Part shown: positions 6,383 through 12,430 of the stretch, one piece after another
Layout: each line of letters starts with the position of its first letter
How positions within the stretch are numbered: position 1 is the first letter of the stretch
From: 66-474 sp051961995
Lineage (GTDB): Bacteria; Pseudomonadota; Gammaproteobacteria; Xanthomonadales; Rhodanobacteraceae
Assembly: GCA_051961995.1 (NCBI GenBank)
Contig: JBQCCR010000067.1
Location: 1 to 15,454 of the forward strand
Direction: 5' to 3'
Length of the DNA: 15,454 nt
The notes under the pieces: model-generated
Told to the model about the DNA's origin: nothing
The model's database searches: none
The model's input: only the letters and a program-made list of their open reading frames with translations
Translations under genes and position numbers: made by a program

Positions 6383-8980
6383 GTGATCGACTCCGCTTCC
6401 GCGCCGCTGCCGCCTGACGCGCCCTGGATCGTGCTGAAGTTCGGCGGCACCAGCGTGGCCACCGCCGAGCGCTGGCGCACGATCCTTGAGCTCGCCGCGT
6501 CGCGCCGCGCGGAAGGCGCGCGCGTGCTGTTAGTGGTATCGGCGTTGTCGGGCGTGACCGATGCCCTCAAGGCGCTATGTGCGTGCGCGCCGCATGAACG
6601 CGCGACTGCGCTGCACGCTCTGCATGAAAAGCACCGCGCGTTGGTGGCGCAGATGCAGTTGGCCGAAGTCGAGGCGATGGAACGGTGGCTGGCTTCATTG
6701 TCTTCACTCGTGAAGGCCGCCGAGGAGAGCTATCACTGGCAAGCCTTGGTGCAGGCGCATGGCGAGTTGCTCTCCAGTTCGCTTGGCGCCGCGTTTTTGA
6801 ACGCCAATGGATTGCGGGTGGAGTGGATGGATTCGCGCGAGGCGCTGCTGGCGCGCGACGTGCCGTTCATCAACGAGCGCTCGCGCGTGCTGTCGGCGCA
6901 GGTGGAAGCCAATCCGGACCCGGCCTTCGCCGTCTTGCTCGCCGCGCGCGGCGAGATATTCATTGCGCCGGGATTCATGGCCATGGACCCGGACGGCAAG
7001 ACGGTCTTGCTCGGGCGAGGCGGTACCGACACCTCGGCGGCGTACTTCGGCGCGCTGCTGCGTGCGTCGCGCGTGGAGATCTGGACGGACGTGGCCGGCA
7101 TGTTCACCGCCGATCCGCGCCGGGTGCCGAACGCGCGCCTGCTGCGGCGACTGGATTACGAGGAAGCGCAGGAGATCGCGACCACCGGCGCCAAGGTGCT
7201 GCATCCGCGTTGCCTGTCGCCATGCCGGCGCACGCGCGTACCGCTGCTGATCAAGGACACCCAGCGTCCGCAACTCGAAGGCACGGTGATCGGTCCGCAG
7301 TTGCCGGAAGAAGCGCCGAGCATCAAGGCGATCAGCTCGCGGCGCGGCATCACGCTGGTCTCGATGGAAACCGTCGGCATGTGGCAGCAGGTCGGTTTCC
7401 TCGCCGACGTGTTTGCGCTGTTCAAACAGCATGGCTTGTCCGTTGACCTGATCGGTTCGGCGGAAACCAACGTCACCGTGTCGCTGGATCCCACCGAGAA
7501 TCTGCTGGATTCGGATGCAGTCGCCGCGCTCGCCGCGGATCTGCAGAAGATCTGCCGGGTCAAGGTGATCGCGCCGTGCGTGGCGGTGACACTGGTCGGC
7601 CGCGGCATGCGCTCCATGCTGCACCGGCTCTCCCCGGTGCTCGCCGAGTTCGGCCGCGAGCGCGTGCACCTGATTTCGCAGTCGTCCAACAACTTGAACC
7701 TCACCTTCGTCGCCGACGAGGCGATGCTGGACGGCCTGCTGCCGCGCCTGCACGAATTGCTGATCCGCGCCGGCGCGCTGCGCACTGACGATGCCGCGCT
7801 GTTCGGGCCGAGCTGGCAGACGCTGTACGGCAAGAGTGCGGTCGCGGTGCGCGGGCCGTGGTGGAAGAAGGAGCGCGCGCGGCTGATCGAACTCGCGCAG
7901 CAGGCTTCACCGCGCTACATCTATCACTTGCCCACGATTCGACAGCGCGCGTGCGCCTTGCGCGCGCTGTCCTCCATTGATCGTGTGTACTACGCGATGA
8001 AAGCCAATGCGCACCCTGCAATCCTGCGCGCGATCGCGGACGCGGGCATCGGTTTCGAATGCGTGTCACCGGGCGAACTCGACGCAGTGGAGGCGATCCG
8101 CGAAGCCGGCGCTTCGCCGCGCCTGTTCACGCCCAACTTTGCGCCGCGCACCGATTACGCGTATGCGCACCAGCACGGCGTGCCGACCACGCTGGATGCA
8201 CTGCATCCGTTGCAGCAGTGGCCGGAGCTGTTCGCGAATCGAGAAATCATGCTGCGCGTGGATCTGGGCCGCGGGCTCGGGCACCACGACAAGGTGCGTA
8301 CGGGTGGGGCGACCAGCAAGTTCGGACTGCCGCTGGATCAGCTCGACGCGTTCGTGACGCTTGCGGCGAAGAATCGCACGCGCGTCGTCGGCCTGCACGC
8401 CCATCTGGGCTCCGGCATTCTGGAGGCAAGGCACTGGGCCGAGGTGTACGGACAACTTGCAAGCCTTGCAGAAAAAATCGGCAGCGTGGCGTATCTCAAT
8501 CTCGGCGGGGGCCTAGGCGTGCCTTCGCATCCGGGCGAGGCGGAACTCGATCTCGATGCGCTGGATGCGCGCTTGAACGAGGTGCGCCAGGCCTATCCGC
8601 AGTATCGCCTGTGGCTGGAACCGGGTCGCTGGCTGGTTGCGGATGCCGGCGTGCTGCTGTCACGCGCGACCCAGGTGAAGCGCAAGGGTGCGCTGAATTA
8701 CCTCGGCTGCGATGCCGGCATGCACGCGCTGATCCGGCCGGCGCTGTACGACGCCTGGCACGAGATCGTGAATCTGTCGCGGTTCGATGCGGCCGCAACG
8801 ACCTTGTACCAGGTGGTCGGCCCGATCTGCGAATCCGGCGACGTGCTCGGCGCCGATCGCCGCCTGCCGGAAACAGTGGAAGGCGACGTGCTGCTGATCG
8901 CGCAGACGGGCGCTTACGGTGAATCCATGTCCTCGCATTACAACTTGCGACCACTCGCTGAAACGATGGTGATCGAATGA
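6383..8980 (+). CDS. lysC-lysA: Bifunctional aspartate kinase / diaminopimelate decarboxylase fusion
   Basis: This 865-residue fusion combines the first enzyme of the aspartate pathway (L-aspartate to aspartyl-phosphate, ATP-dependent) with the last enzyme of lysine synthesis (meso-diaminopimelate to lysine plus CO2, PLP-dependent). Kinase marks are KFGGTS (19-24), HGELLSSSL, the RGGTD loop (212-216) and WTDVAGMFTADPR, followed by two ACT regulatory modules (about 325-470; GFLADVFALFKQHGLSVDLI, then VTLVGRGMRS). The decarboxylase half, from about residue 490, has the PLP lysine Lys540 in YYAMKAN, HLGSG (674-678), the glycine loop NLGGGLG (706-712), EPGRWLVADAG, CESGD (816-820) and Tyr845 in GAYGESMSSHYN. 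Fusions in this order are known in Xanthomonadales. The start is uncertain: GTG at 6383 is preferred; an in-frame TTG at 6353 would add ten residues, and neither has a clear ribosome site. The stop overlaps the murL ATG (ATGA). Confidence 0.95.
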   Translation: MIDSASAPLPPDAPWIVLKFGGTSVATAERWRTILELAASRRAEGARVLLVVSALSGVTDALKALCACAPHERATALHALHEKHRALVAQMQLAEVEAMERWLASLSSLVKAAEESYHWQALVQAHGELLSSSLGAAFLNANGLRVEWMDSREALLARDVPFINERSRVLSAQVEANPDPAFAVLLAARGEIFIAPGFMAMDPDGKTVLLGRGGTDTSAAYFGALLRASRVEIWTDVAGMFTADPRRVPNARLLRRLDYEEAQEIATTGAKVLHPRCLSPCRRTRVPLLIKDTQRPQLEGTVIGPQLPEEAPSIKAISSRRGITLVSMETVGMWQQVGFLADVFALFKQHGLSVDLIGSAETNVTVSLDPTENLLDSDAVAALAADLQKICRVKVIAPCVAVTLVGRGMRSMLHRLSPVLAEFGRERVHLISQSSNNLNLTFVADEAMLDGLLPRLHELLIRAGALRTDDAALFGPSWQTLYGKSAVAVRGPWWKKERARLIELAQQASPRYIYHLPTIRQRACALRALSSIDRVYYAMKANAHPAILRAIADAGIGFECVSPGELDAVEAIREAGASPRLFTPNFAPRTDYAYAHQHGVPTTLDALHPLQQWPELFANREIMLRVDLGRGLGHHDKVRTGGATSKFGLPLDQLDAFVTLAAKNRTRVVGLHAHLGSGILEARHWAEVYGQLASLAEKIGSVAYLNLGGGLGVPSHPGEAELDLDALDARLNEVRQAYPQYRLWLEPGRWLVADAGVLLSRATQVKRKGALNYLGCDAGMHALIRPALYDAWHEIVNLSRFDAAATTLYQVVGPICESGDVLGADRRLPETVEGDVLLIAQTGAYGESMSSHYNLRPLAETMVIE

Positions 8981-10380
8981 ACCCGCTCGCCGATCCCCGC
9001 CAGGCGCAGACCTTCCGCTTCGTCCGTTGCGGTTATGCAAACGGCGTCGCGGAACTGGTGTACGCGTTCGATGAGGGTACGGAGCTGATCGAACGGGTGC
9101 GCTTTCCGGATGCGCCGGTGTTGCCGGACGCGCGCGCAGAGGCGTTCGATGCCGCGCTGCGGCTGCTGCATCTGGTCGCGGGCGTGAGCTATTACAAGGC
9201 CGGCGTGCCGGCGCAGATCGTGATCGAGAACGGCGCGCTGGACGCAAGCTCCGCCGCGCTGATGGATGCGTTGTACCTGCACGGGCTCGCGGAATTCGCG
9301 TACCGCAACGGCCTGGACCTGCGCGGGCGGATCCGATTTCCCCGCGATGGCGTGCGGGCATCCGGACCGGACGATCAACCCCCATCGTCGTCGGCCCGGC
9401 GCAAGCCGGGATCCAATGATTTTTCCATAGGATTGCTCCGCCGCATCCTCATCCCCATCGGGGGCGGCAAGGATTCGCTGGTGGTGGTCGAAGCCTTGAA
9501 GGCGAGTGGCGCCAGCGCGACGGCGGCGTGGGTCGGCAATTCCCCGCTGATCGCGGCGGTGGCCGCGCGCACCGGCTTGCCGATGTTGAACATCGCGCGC
9601 GAACTCTCGCCCGTGTTGTTCGAGTACAACCGGCTGGGCGCGTACAACGGCCACATCCCGGTCACCGCGATCAACTCGGCGATTCTGGTTTGCGCGGCGA
9701 TGCTGTACGGTTTCGATTCGGTCGCATTCGCCAACGAGCGCTCGGCATCCAGCGCGACGCTTGAATACGAAGGCCAGCAGGTGAACCACCAGTGGAGCAA
9801 GGGCTGGGCGTTCGAGCGCGCGTTTGCCGCCCACGTGCACTCGCACGTCGCCGCCGATCTGGATTACTTCTCGTTGCTGCGGCCGTTTTCGGAATTGGCG
9901 GTGACACGCGCGTTCGCCAGGCTCGGCGGCGCATACTTCGATGCCTTCTCCAGTTGCAATCGCAATTTCCGCATCCTAGGACCGAAGCCGGCCGATCGCT
10001 GGTGCGGACAATGTCCAAAATGCCATTTCGTGTTCCTCGCGCTGGCACCGTTCCTGCCCAAGCCGCGTTTGCTGAAGATCTTCGGCCGCAACCTGCTGGA
10101 CGATGAAACGCAGGCAAGCGGATTCGATGCATCGATCGAGTACCACGATCACAAGCCGTTCGAATGCGTGGGCGAAGCCAGCGAGGCGCGTGCGGCATTC
10201 GCGGCGCTCGGCGCAAGGCCTGAGTGGCGCGAGGATGCGCTGGTCGCGCGCTTCCGCGAGGAGATTGCGCCGCAACTGGATGCGCGTTCGCTGCAAGTGG
10301 AGCCATGGCTGCAGGCGAGCGACGAACACGGCGTGCCGGCTCGCTTCCATGGAGCGCTCGATGCGATTCGCGGAGCTTGA
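8977..10380 (+). CDS. murL: MurL, UDP-N-acetylmuramoyl-L-alanyl-L-glutamate epimerase
   Basis: This 467-residue cytoplasmic enzyme is expected to epimerise the terminal L-Glu of UDP-MurNAc-L-Ala-L-Glu to D-Glu using ATP and Mg2+, as reported for the Xanthomonas protein. It replaces the usual glutamate racemase (MurI) route to peptidoglycan D-Glu. The N-terminal part (to about 125) includes GVSYYKAGVP (69-78) and FAYRNGLDLRGRIRFP (107-122). The ATP-loop-like IGGGKDS (161-167) opens the second domain, followed by WVGNSPLI, NGHIPVTAINSAIL, FANERSASSATLEYEG and NHQWSKGWAFE. A cysteine cluster, RWCGQCPKCHF (341-351; Cys343, 346, 349), and Cys327 in SSCNRNF are conserved-looking. Residues about 134-152 come from a repeat-like insert. 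The ATG overlaps the fusion-gene stop by 4 bp, and the 3' end overlaps murD2 by 20 bp, so the three genes look co-translated. Recognition rests on recalled Xanthomonas MurL motifs. Confidence 0.9.
   Translation: MNPLADPRQAQTFRFVRCGYANGVAELVYAFDEGTELIERVRFPDAPVLPDARAEAFDAALRLLHLVAGVSYYKAGVPAQIVIENGALDASSAALMDALYLHGLAEFAYRNGLDLRGRIRFPRDGVRASGPDDQPPSSSARRKPGSNDFSIGLLRRILIPIGGGKDSLVVVEALKASGASATAAWVGNSPLIAAVAARTGLPMLNIARELSPVLFEYNRLGAYNGHIPVTAINSAILVCAAMLYGFDSVAFANERSASSATLEYEGQQVNHQWSKGWAFERAFAAHVHSHVAADLDYFSLLRPFSELAVTRAFARLGGAYFDAFSSCNRNFRILGPKPADRWCGQCPKCHFVFLALAPFLPKPRLLKIFGRNLLDDETQASGFDASIEYHDHKPFECVGEASEARAAFAALGARPEWREDALVARFREEIAPQLDARSLQVEPWLQASDEHGVPARFHGALDAIRGA
9379..9428. repeat. 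Repeat-like hairpin insert inside murL
   Basis: Within the murL reading frame, CCCGGC-GCAA-GCCGGG (9395-9410) forms a perfect 6-bp stem with a four-base loop and is followed by ATCCAATGATTTTT. Its style matches short palindromic intergenic repeats. It is translated in frame as a polar, low-complexity segment (PPSSSARRKPGSNDF, residues 135-149) between the N-terminal part and the IGGGKDS motif. The outer limits of the insert are approximate. Confidence 0.5.
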
Positions 10381-11722
10381 ATCGCGCGAGGTGGCGATTT
10401 GGGGCTTCGGCCGTGAAGGCCACGCCACGCTGGCGGCGTTGCGCAAGCGGTTTCCCGACAAGCCCTTGACGCTCCATTGCAGACATGAGGAGGCCGAAGC
10501 CGCACGCGCGCTGATCGGCACGAACGTGCGTATTGGCGAGCGCGCGCCGGAGGCCGACACGCTGGCCTCGCACGAGGTCGTGATCAAGTCGCCCGGCATC
10601 AGCGCGTACAGGCCCGAAATCATCGAAGCACAAAAGCGCGGCACCTGCTTCACGTCCGGCACCGCATTGTGGTTTGCGGAAAATCCGGACGCGCGCGTCG
10701 TTGCCGTCACCGGCACCAAGGGCAAGAGCACCACCACGGCAATGATCGCGCACTGCGCGCGCGCGCTGGGTCTCCGCACCGCGCTCGCGGGGAATATCGG
10801 CATGCCGCTGCTGGAACTGGACGAGCAACGCGCCGACCTGTGGGCGATCGAACTGTCGAGTTTCCAGACCGGCGAGGCCGGGCCGCTGGAGCTGGGCGTG
10901 GTGGTCAGTCTTGAGGAGGAGCACCTGGACTGGCACGGCACGCGCGAACGCTACATCGCCGACAAGCTGAAGCTCGCGGACGTGTCGCGCACCCTGCTGG
11001 TGAACGGGCAGGTGCCGCTGCTGATGCGGCACACCGCCGGGCATCCGCATCGCATGACGTTCGGAGACGCGGAGGGCTGGCATGTGTCCGACGATGCGAT
11101 CAAGCGAGGCGAAGCGCCGATCCTCGAAGTCGGCACATTGCCGGTGCCCGGCGCACACAACGCGGTCAATGCGTGCGCCGCCCTCGCGGTGATCGACGCG
11201 CTCGGCTTCGACGCGCGCGCTGCCGCACAGGCTTTGCGCAGATTCAAACCGCTGCCGCATCGCTTGCAGAAACTCGGCGCGCGTGACGATGTGGAATGGA
11301 TTGACGATTCGATCGCGACCACGCCGGCCGCCGCACTGGCTGCGTTGCGGAGTCTGCCCGGGCGCGCGGTGACCTTGATCCTCGGCGGTTTCGACCGCGG
11401 ACTGGACTGGAGCGGCTTCGCGCGTGAACTCGCCGCGCATCCGCCGCACGCACTGGTCGTGCAGGGCGCGAGTGCGTCGCGGATCGCGGAAGCGTTGCGT
11501 GCGTCCAAAGTCGGATGCAGGGTCGCACGCTGCGAAGACCTGCCGGATGCGGTCACTCGCGCAAAAGAGCTGACGGCCGCGGGTGGCGTGGTACTGCTGT
11601 CACCCGGAGCGCCGAGCTTCGACCAGTTCCGCGATTACGCGCAACGCGGGCGCGCGTTCGCGGCACTCGCGGGCTTCGATGCCGCGGCGCTGGGAGAAAT
11701 CGAAGGGTTGGGGATTACCTGA
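10361..11722 (+). CDS. murD2: MurD2, UDP-N-acetylmuramoyl-L-alanine--L-glutamate ligase
   Basis: This 453-residue Mur ligase is expected to join L-Glu to UDP-MurNAc-L-Ala with ATP hydrolysis, providing the substrate of MurL. It has the three Mur-ligase domains: an N-terminal Rossmann-like region (VAIWGFGREG, 11-20; KSPGIS, 76-81), a central ATPase with TGTKGKST (117-124), NIGMPLL, ELSSFQ (164-169) and EEEHLDWH (185-192), Lys202 in YIADK at the carbamoylated-lysine position, GAHN (264-267) and PHRLQ (299-303), and a C-terminal domain with DDSIATTP (315-322), GGFDRGLDWS (342-351) and SPGAPSFDQF (414-423). The last three blocks differ from canonical MurD at glutamate-binding positions, in keeping with an L-Glu ligase. 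The ATG at 10361 is chosen for GGAG six bases upstream and because the fold begins there; in-frame starts further left lie within murL and give arginine-rich sequence. The 20-bp overlap with murL implies coupling. Confidence 0.9.
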   Translation: MRFAELESREVAIWGFGREGHATLAALRKRFPDKPLTLHCRHEEAEAARALIGTNVRIGERAPEADTLASHEVVIKSPGISAYRPEIIEAQKRGTCFTSGTALWFAENPDARVVAVTGTKGKSTTTAMIAHCARALGLRTALAGNIGMPLLELDEQRADLWAIELSSFQTGEAGPLELGVVVSLEEEHLDWHGTRERYIADKLKLADVSRTLLVNGQVPLLMRHTAGHPHRMTFGDAEGWHVSDDAIKRGEAPILEVGTLPVPGAHNAVNACAALAVIDALGFDARAAAQALRRFKPLPHRLQKLGARDDVEWIDDSIATTPAAALAALRSLPGRAVTLILGGFDRGLDWSGFARELAAHPPHALVVQGASASRIAEALRASKVGCRVARCEDLPDAVTRAKELTAAGGVVLLSPGAPSFDQFRDYAQRGRAFAALAGFDAAALGEIEGLGIT

Positions 11723-11724
11723 AT

Positions 11725-11754
11725 CGGAATGGCCATCCTTGGCCAGATGTTCCG
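11725..11754 (+). terminator. Candidate terminator hairpin after murD2
   Basis: CGGAA (11725-11729) pairs with TTCCG (11750-11754), and inside them TGGCCA (11730-11735) pairs with TGGCCA (11740-11745) around a TCCT loop; GATG is a one-sided bulge. The structure begins three bases after the murD2 stop and is followed by TTTGTG, a poor T-run. It could end the operon transcript, but the signal is only moderate. Confidence 0.4.
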
Positions 11755-11759
11755 TTTGT

Positions 11760-11777
11760 GCATCGGCGGACCGATGC
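11760..11777. terminator. Second hairpin between the convergent murD2 and DUF4019 genes
   Basis: GCATCGG-CGGA-CCGATGC is a perfect 7-bp stem with a four-base loop, 38 bases after the murD2 stop and 13 bases past the DUF4019 stop on the other strand. Being symmetric and lying between convergent genes, it may serve either transcript. No T-run follows on either strand. Confidence 0.35.
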
Positions 11778-11789
11778 GGAATGTCGTGA

Positions 11790-12314
11790 TCAGCGCTTGG
11801 CCGTGGCCGGCTGCTGCAAGGTATAGCCGGACACGCGCCAGACCTTGTCGGTGTCGTAGTGATAGGACACCAGCTCACGGATCGGCGCCTTCTCGCTGCT
11901 GAAGCGGGTCGCGAACACCACGTTGATGTAGTCGCCGGCCGGCAGTTTCTGCTCGCCCTTGGACACGCTGTGGGTCACCGCGGCCAGCTTGCGCGAAACG
12001 AGCTTGCCTGCATTGTCGCGCTGCTTGCTCACGCCGGAGACGAAATCGTTGCGCGAGATGCTCTGCTTGGCCACGCTGGACGCCTGATCCCAGACATCGC
12101 CGGCCTTGCCCTGGTCGATCAGGTTCGTGATCGCCTCGGCATTGGCGGCCATGGACTGGCGGAATTTCATGATCGCCTGCTGCTGTTCCGGGGTCAGCTT
12201 TTGCTGGGCCGGTTGTGCAGCCGTGGTGGCCGGGGCTTTGGCCGGCTGTTGGGCAAAGGCTGCCGGGGTGATCGCCAGCAGCAGCGCGGCCGGCAGGATG
12301 AGACGCTTCAACAT
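11790..12314 (-). CDS. Exported DUF4019-family protein
   Basis: This 174-residue protein has a clear Sec signal peptide (KRLILPAALLLAITPAAFA, residues 3-21; cleavage after AFA). A Gln/Ala/Pro/Thr-rich spacer (about 22-45) precedes a compact domain. The stretches GDVWDQASSVAKQSISRNDFVSGV and REKLV-like strand patterns such as NVVFATRFSSEKAPIREL and VWRVSGYTLQ fit the DUF4019 family, whose function is unknown. The position suggests a periplasmic protein. A GGGAG ribosome site lies seven bases before the ATG at 12314. It follows the M13 peptidase gene on the same strand after a 116-base gap that contains a perfect 8-bp hairpin, so independent transcription is likely. Its 3' end converges on the murD2 gene with two small hairpins between. 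Confidence 0.85.
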   Translation of the reverse strand: MLKRLILPAALLLAITPAAFAQQPAKAPATTAAQPAQQKLTPEQQQAIMKFRQSMAANAEAITNLIDQGKAGDVWDQASSVAKQSISRNDFVSGVSKQRDNAGKLVSRKLAAVTHSVSKGEQKLPAGDYINVVFATRFSSEKAPIRELVSYHYDTDKVWRVSGYTLQQPATAKR

Positions 12315-12384
12315 CTGGATTCTCCCTGGAGGTACATGGATTGCGGGATGCGCAACGTATCACGCGCATGGGTGGAATGCAGCA

Positions 12385-12409
12385 CCGGTTCCTGAATGGA
12401 TGGAACCGG
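12385..12409 (-). terminator. Perfect 8-bp hairpin downstream of the M13 peptidase gene
   Basis: CCGGTTCC (12385-12392) and GGAACCGG (12402-12409) are exact inverted arms around a nine-base loop, 22-46 bases beyond the peptidase stop. The minus-strand sequence after it has no T-run, so it may be a Rho-independent-like stop of low strength or a 3'-end protecting structure. It also lies 71 bases upstream of the DUF4019 start. Confidence 0.4.
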
Positions 12410-12430
12410 CGCCAGGCAGTTTGCAAAGCG

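Noticed and set aside
6244..6570. N-terminal extension of the PhzF-family gene
   Set aside because: It would run through the divergent promoter region and into lysC-lysA coding sequence; the family start and a ribosome site are at 6243.
9671..11449. Long minus-strand open frame across murL and murD2
   Set aside because: Composition is Arg/Ala/His-rich and it is fully explained as the complement of two well-supported genes.
10361..11722. Canonical MurD (D-glutamate ligase)
   Set aside because: The adjacent MurL and the changed glutamate-pocket blocks favour the L-glutamate-adding MurD2, though the two share the same fold.
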